A stretch of DNA of 64,000 bases from NCBI RefSeq assembly GCF_000226095.1, contig NC_016472.1:5022001-5086000 (forward strand). The letters run 5' to 3'. The first letter of the stretch is position 1; the number at the start of each line of letters is the position of its first letter. Shown here in pieces: positions 36,309-46,516 of this stretch. The position numbers and the translations under genes were made by a program. The notes beneath the pieces are model-generated. The model saw only the letters and a list, made by a program, of their open reading frames with translations. It was not told where the DNA came from and ran no database searches. Origin of the DNA: Thermothelomyces thermophilus ATCC 42464. Its lineage: Eukaryota; Ascomycota; Sordariomycetes; Sordariales; Chaetomiaceae.

Positions 36309-37729
36309 GGTGTCCAGAAATTCCGGACCTGCCACTTCAAACAAACCTCCCCCCCCTCGCCCCAATTTTTTTCGCTTCTTTGCACACTCTTCACAATGCC
36401 GATGGTTCACGCACTTTGGAACGTGCCGTCGCCATTGATGTCTGATACGACGACCACGATGACTTCAGCCCGGGCATAGTAAACACATCACTGGAGGGGG
36501 ACGGTCATCAGCATACAGAGGAGGAATTTGCATAATTATTCGAGACGCCGGCATGACCAGGGGGAATCCGTATTATTTTTGTTTCCAATTGGGCGGCACA
36601 TTACTTCACCCAAGACTGACGGGAAAGAGGTATCTCATCCCAGCACAGCGAGCAACGGTGTATTTCTGTTTCGGCGTTTGCGCATTTCCCTCCGCCCCTT
36701 CGCATTGTACCATGGGACTCTCAAACCCGCCACGTTAGGTATATTCGCTTGCCGTTTCTGCGCTGGTATTGGTGACTTGGCAAGAGATTCAGCAAGACTG
36801 GGACAGCCAAGAGGGTAGATTGTGGCGGCTCGCAGCGACGGCCAGAGGGAGAAAGGGATTTGCCAAGATGGGAGGGGGAGATACTGGGTCGTTTTCTGGT
36901 TTTGATCTCTTGTTGCTGCACATAAAAACAGCTTGTCCACTGCGACATATTCCGGGTTCTTTACACTCGTTGTAATTGTACAGCCCAGGCGGAGCGACAG
37001 GCTCACCCGCCACGGCTCTGGAACAGAAATTTACAGCTTCGGTACCTGACTCATGTGGAGGGAGATCTGACCCTTGTTGTTCTCGGCGATGGCTTTGTTT
37101 GTGATTATGATATATCTGGACGCTTGGCCCGTTCTAATTGAAGCCGCGGCTTTCCTGGCCAAAAGTTGCTCGCGATTGCTAACCATCAAGGTGGGCAGTA
37201 TGTGTGAGTCGAATGGAGTTCAGATTAGTAGTTACCCTTGTTGCATGGTATTGACATCTGATATGATCACAATAATAAGGTGCCTCGTACTCCGTACAAC
37301 GTGTGCTACAGATGTCGCTCCCTCACTGTTCTCCTCGCATGTGATGTGAAAAGCACGCAAACTACGGAGTATTAGGGTCCAAAATGCCTACTCAAAGTAA
37401 GCCCCTAGCAGGGCTCCTGTTCTTTCAACGGTACTCGTGTAGGGATGTATGTACACATGGCAAACACTGTCTCGGCACTGGTAGATCGACGAAGCAACTC
37501 GAGACACGATCTACGAGCTTTTCCGTAGCGTATGTACTGTATTCTGCACACTAATGGATGGACTGTTGGAAACTGCAGGGAACAGTTAAATGTGCTGCTG
37601 CGGGCACCCTCGGCTGATCTTTGTGGCTCTTTCCCTCGGTCGACGTTTGGGAGAGCTGCGGGGTTGATCATTCATCTCCGACAGTCACGACTTCCGTTCT
37701 GTTGCTCGAACATGTTTGTGGCAACTACA
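36309..37729. other. Intergenic between msn2 and transposon D
   Basis: The 3' flank of msn2, then sequence without a credible gene. Two copies of the 9-mer TACGGAGTA lie at 37288 and 37363, about 370-440 bp from the transposon insertion. Confidence 0.55.
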
Positions 37730-37731
37730 TA

Positions 37732-37827
37732 CCCGGTGGTTAGTTGCTGACTAATTAGTTCAGGACTACCACCTGTCTCCCGACAGGTAGGGCCAAAACC
37801 CCCGGACATGCCAATATAGCCGGACAG
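37732..37827 (+). repeat. Left terminal inverted repeat of transposon D
   Basis: About 96 bp starting CCCGGTGGTTAGTTGC. It matches the reverse complement of the right end, with about six G/A or C/T differences. Confidence 0.9.
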
Positions 37828-39079
37828 GTATACGTCCAAATCCGCGTCCAATTTTACCAGCCAACTCCCTATATTCGAAGATATAACCACTGCCACAAGC
37901 CTAGTTAAACCTACTCTCCTATATACGATGCCTCTGACTAACCAAATCTAGGAACCGGCTAGTATATGGGCCGCTAAATGGCTCCTTACCGCTTAAGCTT
38001 GCCACCGAACTAGCCATTTACCCTATAGAAAGTAACCTAGTATTCGGTATATAGCTTAGCTATTTAAGACTAGAAAGACCTAGGTTAGCCGGCACTTGAA
38101 GTCTTTAAAGGATACTAGACTTCTAGCTACTAGTAGTAATATAGTTAGAAGACCTTGGTTGCTTCGAAACGACGAAGATTTAGCCCTCGAAGGATATACG
38201 TATTAGCTTATTAAATCTAGTTCTCTTGCTACTAAAGATCTTCTCTAAGATGCTACTAACCATTTATAGGCATGTTGTGATCTTCCCTACCCTCTTATTA
38301 ACAAGTACTAGTAGTCGTATTAGAAATAGGATTATCTATAGTTTTAGCTAATATTCTTTAAACTAGTTAAAGTAAACTGACTTTTGGCTAAGTAGTAGGT
38401 AGAAGAACTAGAGATATTCTTTAATAAGCTTAAGGATACTATCGAAAGCTTTAAGATTACTATATCTAGCTATTAGAATATAGATAAAACTAGATATATA
38501 TTTATAATATTAAATAGGTAGTTTAAGATCTTAATAGTTAAAATAGATAAGAAGAAGAAGGTTAGTTCCTTTCCTTAGATACTAATATAGAATGCTTATT
38601 ATAGTATTTTATTAACTAGAGATTTTAGACCTTTATAACTAAGAGTTAATAAGTATAATTAGTATTAGAAACGCTATTAGTAATACTATCCTAGTATTCT
38701 ATATCTTTAAATAGTAGCTATTAGAAGATTAGGATGTCGATAGTCTTAATAAAGAGATTTAATTTTATAAGTTAAAGATGGTATTTAATAATATTAAGAT
38801 TATAATAGATTAGATATAATATTTTAATAAATACTCCTTTACTATCTATACTAAGTTCTAACAACATGGTATAAGCTTCAAGGAATGGTTTAATTATAAT
38901 TATTATAACTTTAATCCCACTCTTAATATATACTTTATTAATCTAGACGACATTACCCCTAAAGATTTAATCTATATATCTACGCTATTTGTCACGGAAA
39001 TATGCATGCAGGACGCCGCCTGAGCCGCCTCCCCCGACAGGCCAATAGGACAGCAGGCACGAACGGACCAATCAGGAAA

Positions 39080-39171
39080 GGATCACGCTTGGCAAAGTGA
39101 TCCATACACTATGGGATCACTACCGCAGCCGTGATCCAGACGGCAAAGGATCACTAGGTGAAGAGTGATCT
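39080..39171 (+). promoter_or_regulatory. U3 array: three inverted repeats GGATCAC-N10-GTGATCC
   Basis: GATCAC cores at 39081, 39115 and 39149 and GTGATC cores at 39097, 39131 and 39165. They alternate in orientation, so they form three palindromes of 7+10+7 bp repeating every 34 bp; the last half-site ends T instead of C. Spacer sequences differ between the three, so only the half-sites are kept. The array ends ~7 bp before the TATA box. The same array lies at 46187-46276 in the 3' LTR. A dimeric factor is the natural reading; this is inference. Confidence 0.8.
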
Positions 39172-39174
39172 CAG

Positions 39175-39189
39175 GATTATATATACATG
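39175..39189 (+). promoter_or_regulatory. TATA box of element C
   Basis: GATTATATATACATG directly follows the inverted-repeat array and lies about 45 bp before the proposed transcript start. It is conserved in the LTRs of element B and in the solo LTR. Confidence 0.7.
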
Positions 39190-39228
39190 TAGATAGTCAC
39201 TCGTTATGGTGGACTCTGGGAGTTCACC

Positions 39229-39239
39229 AGTGGTAACAA
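39229..39239 (+). other. Predicted transcript 5' end and self-primer of element C
   Basis: AGTGGTAACAA, about 45 bp downstream of the TATA box. It is the exact reverse complement of the 11 nt at 39413-39423 just inside the 5' LTR. By analogy with Tf1-type elements it would be the first 11 nt of the RNA and prime minus-strand synthesis. Confidence 0.7.
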
Positions 39240-39412
39240 TCACAATCACAGTACTTATACCAAGCATTGCTGATTACTGTGAGAGACAACTATAGTGTTG
39301 TTGTGAACCCTTCGGCTTCACCGAATCCCTCAGACGACCTGCCTGCTTGTCCCGCCCAATCCACCTCCGTCTGGACCCTTTCAGAAGAAGTCTGAGTTGG
39401 GTTCGTTACACG

Positions 39413-39423
39413 TTGTTACCACT
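39413..39423 (+). other. Self-priming primer binding site of element C
   Basis: TTGTTACCACT begins two bases after the LTR and pairs perfectly with the R segment at 39229-39239. No TGG-starting tRNA-complementary site is present. Gag begins only 27 nt after the LTR. Confidence 0.7.
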
Positions 39424-39437
39424 CCCTTTGTTCTGTC

Positions 39438-41699
39438 ATGGTTCAGAACGGAGGTGACTTCGACCTCGACACCGACATGGCTACCGACGTCACGGCCGAA
39501 CAACTGCTCGCCTAGCTTGGTCAACTCCAGCAGCGGATCCAGGAGTTGGACTAGAGAGACAAGGCTGCTCAAGCTCGAATCAAGGAACTCGAGAACCGCG
39601 AGAAGTACTTATAGAAGTTGGTCAACGAGGCCTACGCCAAAATTGAGGCACTCGAGGGCGCCAAAGCGAAGCGTATCAAGATCGAACCACCTGGCAAATA
39701 CGGAGGAACCAAGGAGGATCTCGTAGGATTCCTGACAAACCTCCGATCCTACTTCCGGCTTAATGACGACAAGTTTCCGGACGACAAAGCCAAAGTCCTC
39801 TACGTAGCCACGAGATTGGAGGGCAAGGCACTTAGATGGTTCGAGCCTACGTGGAACGACTATCTCACTGAGGAAGACGAAGACGACCGAGACGCGTTCA
39901 CGTAGGCAGTCTTCCGATCTTACGACCGATTCGAAGAAGAGCTTCGGAAAGTTTTTGGCGACAAAGACGAGAAGATTCATGCGCAAGAAAGACTTGCCAA
40001 TCTCCGACAGACTAAGTTAGTAGCCTCCTATGCCGTACAGTTTAGACAGGACATGCTCAAGTCTTAGCTTAACGACGAGGCGTTGATGCAATTGTTCTAC
40101 AATGGCCTGAAGGAAAAGGTCAAGGACGAGCTGTATAAGTACGATCGGCCTGAGACTCTGGATGAATATATCGTACAGGCTATCAGGATCGATGATTGAC
40201 TCTACGTACGAGAGTAGCAGAAACGAGGTCGAATGAACGGAACTATGGTTAAGGCTAACGACAAGAAAAAGCGAGCGTACGTCAGTACCTCGTACGGGAC
40301 GTACCCCGGAGCCATGGATGTGGACGCAGCGCAGAAGCAGGACTGGAAGAAGACGACCCAAGACAAGTCCAATGTCACCTGCTATAACTGCGGAAAGAAA
40401 GGGCACTACAAGCGAGAATGCCGAAGCCCGAAGAAAGAGTGGAAGCCAGTCCCTGGAAAAGAAATCGCGGACATCGACGAAACCACCAAGGACGTCATCG
40501 AAGTAGCGGCCACGAGCTACGAAGACAAGGGCAGTGATACGGACAGTCTCGGACACGACGGCAACGGTGAAGACGAACAAGCACCGTACTCCGAACTGGT
40601 CACTGTGGACCCAGAGACAGGTCTTGCCGAATGGGACACGGCAGGAGAATACGCACCACCAATTTCGATTCTCCTAGCCTTGAGTCAGTGGGGTTTTATA
40701 GTCATGCAGAGGCGGGATGGATCGTGGACAACCGACACCTAAGGAATCGAAAGACCCGGACCTAATGCTCTATTCCTCTAGGAACGAATCGAATGGTACC
40801 GTAACGAAGTTTTCCGACTTAATACGGAACTGCGCGAACGGGATGGGCGCTTGACTCGACTCGCCTAGTAGAGCGATGAGATGAAGGACGAAATGAGGGA
40901 ACTCCGACGTATCGTGGAAGCTATCAAAGGAGAACAGCCTGTGATATATGATGGGCCCGATAGCTATGCCGAGCATCTTGACGATTAGCAACTTAGTAAC
41001 GACGTGCGGAACCTAGAATACCAGTTCATGCGCGCGAATCGCGGAAAAGACGAACGTACGTGGGAAAGCTACTGGAAGAAACACTCCTATATTAGCACTG
41101 GAGTACCTACGGTCCACGTACAGTAGGAAGGATTCGGGAAAGAATTCCAATACCTCCCAGGCGACGCTACGCGACTGCACCCTCGACATGAGGCACATGC
41201 GCAAGTGCCCTGGTTCCAGTGTGTGGCATACGAATGCCGATACCACTTCCGCGACAAATTCGAAAACAATCACTGGCCGACCCGACAAGAAAATGAGGAC
41301 GGAAGCTTACGCCCTGTGGAATGGGTCTACGATGCAGGAAACAGAGCGGCCGAATTGCTCTGGAAGATCGAAGCCCGCGATCTAGGAAGCATCACGATAG
41401 TTCCAAGACGAGCCTGGCCTAGGCACTGCGGAACCGGACGAGACACATGGGACTCGTGCTGGAGCAACGATTGCCTCTATTACGCGGAAGAAAAGAAATT
41501 GCAAATTCGGGAGCTTCAGACGAAGCTATGGCACGCACGACGGAAAGCAGAACGAGCCCAATGGTGGGAAGCCGCAAGCACTCAATGGCTCACGGAGATG
41601 AGCACGATCGACGAAGCCGCTATCAGCCGAACAACCGGAGAGGTCAGCACTGACCTGGGAAACGGGTTAGGGCCCTTCGAGGGGCCCGGAAACCATTAA
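39438..41699 (+). pseudogene. gag of element C, inactivated by about 13 RIP stops
   Basis: A 754-codon frame from the ATG at 39438 to the TAA at 41697. Stops inside it are TAG, TAA or TGA in contexts one C-to-T change from CAG, CAA or CGA, with no frameshift. Order: a helical, Gln-rich N-terminus; a capsid-like region (FLTNLRSYFRLNDDKF, residues ~95-115, to LYKYDRPETLDEYIVQAIR near 250); and a zinc knuckle CYNCGKKGHYKREC at ~315-328. An unusual ~425-residue C-terminal extension rich in Trp, Arg and Glu follows before the frameshift site. It would be the nucleocapsid precursor. Element B has the identical length. Confidence 0.88.
41657..41687 (+). promoter_or_regulatory. Programmed -1 frameshift signal at the gag/pol junction
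   Basis: G GGA AAC at 41657-41663 in the gag phase fits X-XXY-YYZ exactly. A 6-nt spacer GGGTTA follows, then a hairpin GGGCCC-TTCGAG-GGGCCC (41670-41687). The gag stop lies 10 nt beyond the hairpin. Pol is in the -1 frame and reads through this region without other stops until RIP-type TAGs. Confidence 0.75.
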
Positions 41700-44600
41700 C
41701 GCCTGCGTAGCGGCGAGTGGTAGCGTAGTATAGGAGGAACTGGCGCAAGAGACCACTATACCGAGACCTCCCAGCAGAAACATAGGAAATCGCCGCAATC
41801 TTTGGACGACGGCGGCAAGACAAGCGATTGTGGATAACAGTATAGTGGAAACAGTACGAAATGCTCGTACTAGTGGACAGTGGAGCAGAGATGAATCTGA
41901 TTTCGCCGACACTTGTGAATTAGCTACGGATACCCTGGAGAATGAAGCGGAAGCATGGCATAGTCAAAGGGCTATTTCCGACGCAATAGGTACGTAGAGA
42001 GACCGAACCGATCGACATCACTGTGGCAGGGAAGACCACAGCAGTCGTATTCAGCATCGTGGACATAGGTAACGACAAAGACATGATATTGAGGTTACTA
42101 TAGCATAAAGATTACGACCCGGACATTAGCTAGAAGAATGGTGGCCACCTGCGACCCCGAACGGAGTTATATTCGACCAGCGAGATGGGGAGCGCGCAAG
42201 GATCGCGAGCGGACGATGCTCAGAGAAAGGCATGTCCTACGGATCCACCGCAAGAGACGGACAGTGGCAGGCAGACCACTACGGACTCTGGAAGAGGCGG
42301 CACAACGACATCGATATCGCGACAGGAGGAACGAGCTGAACCGCCGATAGCTGTTCTCTCCGTTGACGAATGCGGAGCACTGCAACTGGAGCAGTGGGTT
42401 GAGACAGGAGAAATCGCCAGCATCGCCATGGACGGAACCAAGTTCGCATACTATCAGAAAACCGAGAGACGAGACAAGACTGGGGAAGTACCGAAGGAAT
42501 ACGAAGGACACCTAGCATTCGAACCGAAGCATCTAGAAGGATTACCAGAACACGGCCTATGGGATCACGAGATCAAGCTCAAGGAAGGAGCACGACTGAA
42601 GTTCTTTAAGATTTACCACACGAGCCAGACACAGAACGAAGAACTTAAGCGATATTTGGAGGAGAACCTTCGAAGAGGATATATCCGCCCGTCGACATCG
42701 CTAGCAGGCTACCCAATCCTGTTTGTGCCTAAGAAAGACGGAAAGCTACGGTTATGCGTCGACTATCGGTAACTTAACGAACAGACCGTGAAAAACCGAT
42801 ACCCGTTACCGCTGATCTCACGGCTCCGAGATCAGTTGGCAGGAGCCTAATATTTCACGCGTCTTGACTTGCCATCGGCCTACAACCATATACGGATCAA
42901 AGAAGGCGACGAGTGGAAAACGGCCTTTAGGACACCCTATGGCTACTACGAGTACTTTGTCATGCCATTCGGACTTACGAACGCGCCGGCAACGTTCCAA
43001 GCCCTGATTGATCAAGCTATCCGACCCTTTCTCGACAAATTTGCGGTATGTTATCTCGACGACATACTTATCTTCTCTAAGATGATGGACGAACACCGGA
43101 AGCACGTGAAAGCAGTGCTGGACGCGCTGCACGCGTATAAGCTATTAGTTAATAAGGAAAAAAGCGAATTCTATGTTAGGAAGATAGTCTTTTTGGGATA
43201 CGAAATATCCCTAGGACAAATTCGGATGGAACCTTCAAAGGTTGAAGCTATCAAGAATTGGCCACAACCGACGTCAGTTACGGAAGTACGAAGTTTCATC
43301 GGATTTGCGAACTTCTACCGGATGTTTATTAGGAACTTTGGAGCGATCGTACGACCTTTGCACGAACTCACCAAGAAGAATGCCGAATTCCAATGGGAAG
43401 AGCAACACGAGCAAGCATTTACGCAGATCCGCAACGCCATTACTGAAGATCCAGTACTGGTACTGCCAGACCCCAAGAAGCCATTCGAGGTGGAAACGGA
43501 CGCTTCAGACTACGCCATCGGAGGACAATTGGGACAACGAGACGAACAAGGGAAGCTACATCCTGTAGCCTTCTTTTCAAAGAAGCTCGATGGACCACGT
43601 CTCAATTATCCGATCCACGACAAGGAACTACTTGCGATTGTCGAAGCTTTCAAGGAATGGCGACCATACCTCAGTGGCACGATTGAACCGGTACAAGTGT
43701 ATACGGATCACAAGAACCTGCGATACTTCACGACGACGAAGGAGCTCAACGGACGACAAATACGATGGGCAGAATTCCTCGCGGAATTCAACTTCGAGAT
43801 CCGCTACAAGAAGGGCAAAGAGAACGCATGAGCGGACATCTTAAGCCGACGAACGGATCACACGAAAGGACGAACGGGAACAATACCACCGTTGTTCAAG
43901 GAACGAACAGACGGAACGCTGCATCACGAAACGCAGACACCCGTGAAAGATGATCCACTTGACTCGTTCCTAGAATGCTGCGCAATCTTTCGAGAAGAAA
44001 GGATCAACGAGGCATAGTATTAAGCAGCACCCGGACCAGTGGTACCTGACGGAGTGGAAGAAAAAGATGGGAAACTCTGGTACCGAGGCAAAGCGTACAT
44101 CCACGACAAAGATCAACAGCTACGAATGATTCGAGAACTCCACGAGTCGAAACTCGGAGGACATAAAGGAGTCACAAAGACTGTCGCATAAGTCAAGAAA
44201 CACTACGACTTTCTATAGTTAACGGCACGAGTTAAGGAAGTCGTACGGAATTGCGACATCTGTAATCGAAGCAAAACGGCACGACATAAGCCGTATGGGC
44301 TACTTTAGCCACTACCAACAGCTGACAAACTATGGAGTTCAGTTACGATGGACTTCATTACGAAGTTGCTAGAATCTAAGGACATAGCTACAGGAGTGAC
44401 CTACGACAGTATTCTTACTGTGGTAGATCGCCTGACTAAATGGGCATACTTCTTTCCCTACAAGGAGTTATGGATAGCTGAATAACTGGCAGACGTGATC
44501 TATCGGCAAGTTGCATCAGTGTATGCTTGGCCGCAAGAATGGATCACCGACAGAGACACCAAGTTCGCGTCGAAGTTCTGGCAAGCGTTAATGCAACGAT

Positions 44601-45448
44601 TGGGCGTTAACAGCAAGCTGTCAACAGCATATCACCCACAGACTGACGGACAAACGGAGCGACTGAACCAAGTTGTTGAGCAGTACCTCCGCTCTTACGT
44701 CAACTACCAGCAAGACGACTGGGTCATGCTGTTGCCAACAGCATAACTCGCTTATAACACGACGCCAACGGAAACGACCAAAGTCACACCGTTCTTCGCG
44801 AACTACGGATATGAAGTAGACCTTAGGCAAGGACCAGAGGTCACAGTGCCAAGAGCAGCAGTCAAAGCAGAATAGATGTACGCACTATACGAGAAGCTCA
44901 AGAAGGAACTCGAGTTTGTCAAAACTAGAATGAAGAACTACTACGACAAACACAGGCTCGAGGGACCTCGCCTAGAGAGGGGAGACAAAGTCTACCTGAT
45001 TGTACGAAACTTGCGAACCAAACGACCAAGCACGAAGCTAGACTTTAAGAAGGTCGGACCCTTCGTTATCAAAGAACGAATTTCGACATCCAACTACCGA
45101 CTATCGTTACCGTCATCTATGCGCCTACGGACGGATGTTTTTCATGTTTCGCTTCTTGAACCAGCACCGAAAAACGCCAAGGTTGCTATACACATCGAAG
45201 CAGAGGACGAAGAGGAAGAATGGGACGTCGAAGAAATTCTGGATTTACGTATCATCAACGGGGAACTGTAGTACCTGGTCAAATGGCTTGATTTTGGACT
45301 AGAAGATAACTTATGGGAACTAGTCAAGAATTTGAACTGCCCTGAGAAACTGGAACAGTTCCACCGGCAGAACCCGGATCGACTAAAGGCAAAACCGGGA
45401 CAGAATCAAAGACGGCGCCCTAGTCAACAACGTCAACGCCACTATTGA
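41664..45448 (+). pseudogene. pol of element C (protease, RT, RNase H, integrase, chromodomain), RIP stops only
   Basis: One frame from the frameshift site to the TGA at 45446. Protease: LVLVDSGAEMN near 41,865. Reverse transcriptase: LFVPKKDGKLRLCVDYR (~42,720), FGLTNAPATFQ (~42,970) and YLDD (43,052). RNase H: VETDASDYAIGG (~43,490). Integrase: zinc region with HESKLGGHKG and CDIC (~44,140-44,265), and catalytic TMDFI, DRDTKF and TERLNQ blocks (~44,350, 44,550, 44,660). Chromodomain: EEEWDVEEILDLR and YLVKWLDFG (~45,210-45,300). All interruptions I read are stops one C-to-T or G-to-A change from sense, such as R-stop-L for RQL after VDYR. Its 3' end overlaps the antisense gene by 29 nt. Confidence 0.9.
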
Positions 45449-45973
45449 GCTGCACACCCAGAACCGCTCCCGATTCCTGCTGTTCCACCTCTTCCAATTC
45501 ATCCAAAGACGCAAGACCCCGGCGAACCATCTCCGACCCTCGAGACAACAATGATCGCTTTTGACGACGAATACGGTCCAAACGAGCTAGAGACTCGTCC
45601 AGACGACGCTGCGCTTTTGCCAACGAATCGTGGTCGGCACGAAGAGCCTCCTTAGCATCTTGTTCTAATCGGTCGAGGCGCTTTGATTCGTCTACAATGC
45701 GGGACACTGCGGAAGTCAGTACAGGAAAAATACACCAACAAGGGAATACGGACAAGATGAGACCGGAACCCCAGAACCGTCGTACGACCTTCCGCGACGA
45801 ACGCATTCGCCGCAACGAGAAGAACTCTCTATCATACGGCAGCAGAGGCCGCGAGAAAAACAATGAGAACAAGGCATCACTTCGAACCCTAGCTCGTTGA
45901 TGGCAGCAGCTAGGGCAATGCGCTCCTCGGTCTTTACGGATCTTTTTGTCGAACGCTTTGCTACACGAGACAT
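45420..45973 (-). CDS. Antisense spliced gene of element C: Zn2Cys6-like cluster plus coiled coil
   Basis: Exon 1 45973..45754, intron 45707..45753 (47 nt, GTCCGT donor, TACTGAC branch, CCGCAG acceptor), exon 2 45706..45420; 168 aa with no internal stop. Residues 1-35 are basic then helical. A cysteine cluster follows with spacing C-x2-C-x6-C-x8-C-x2-C-x6-C, counting the last position (now Tyr in GRSYD, a TGC-to-TAC change) as Cys. From the splice (VSSLSRIVDES) to the end lies a long heptad-like coiled coil, closing LDELEEVEQQESGAV. This is the layout of small Zn2Cys6 regulators, but the usual basic run and proline of that domain are missing. Element B carries a divergent homologue with an intron of identical length and position. 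Function is unknown; DNA binding is inferred. Confidence 0.78.
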
Positions 45974-46080
45974 GTTGTTAGCAGCATACAGAGGAAAGAG
46001 AGAAACACGGGAGACAACTCACCAAGGGTTGTTGGCGCTATTTGAAACGGCCTAAGATGGGCTTTCGGGTCGAAAGCCTT

Positions 46081-46090
46081 GAAGGAGGGG
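46081..46090 (+). other. Polypurine tract of element C
   Basis: GAAGGAGGGG, five bases before the 3' LTR, is the only purine run there and is the likely primer for plus-strand synthesis. Element B has AGAGGGAGGG at the same place. Confidence 0.6.
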
Positions 46091-46095
46091 CATCG

Positions 46096-46516
46096 TGTCA
46101 CGGAAATATGCATGCAGGACGCCGCCTGAGCCGCCTCCCCCGACAGGCCAATAGGACAGCAGGCACGAACGGACCAATCAGGAAAGGATCACGCTTGGCA
46201 AAGTGATCCATACACTATGGGATCACTACCGTAGCCGTGATCTAGACGGCAAAGGATCACTAGGTGAAGAGTGATCTCAGGATTATATATACATGTAGAT
46301 AGTCACTCGTTATGGTGGACTCTGGGAGTTTACTAGTGGTAACAATCACAATCATAGTACTCATACCAAGCATTGCTGATTACTGTGAGAGACAACTATA
46401 GTGTTGTTGTGAACCCTTCGGCTTCACCGAATCCCTCAGACGACCTGCCTGCTTGTCCCGCCTAATCCACCTCCGTCTGGACCCTTTCAGAAGAAGTCTG
46501 AGTTGGGTTCGTCATA
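46096..46516 (+). repeat. 3' LTR of element C
   Basis: 421 bp, TGTCAC...GTCATA. It repeats the U3 array (46187-46276), TATA and R segment. The array here lies 214-304 bp upstream of the antisense gene's ATG, so it is placed to affect transcription in both directions. Confidence 0.95.

Larger units (their letters stand above)
38990..39410 (+). repeat. 5' LTR of element C
   Basis: 421 bp, TGTCAC...GTTACA (the terminal C changed to T relative to the GTCACA of other copies). It contains the U3 operator-like array, TATA box and R segment listed separately. Confidence 0.95.

Noticed and set aside
40017-40580. 187-codon antisense frame over gag of element C, also seen in B (16768..17058)
   Set aside because: It mirrors the gag coding sequence including the zinc knuckle and shows no motifs or splice pattern, unlike the antisense gene at 45420-45973.
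41670-41687. GGGGCCC considered as the frameshift slippery site
   Set aside because: It does not fit X-XXY-YYZ in the gag phase; GGGAAAC just upstream does, and this sequence forms the hairpin instead.
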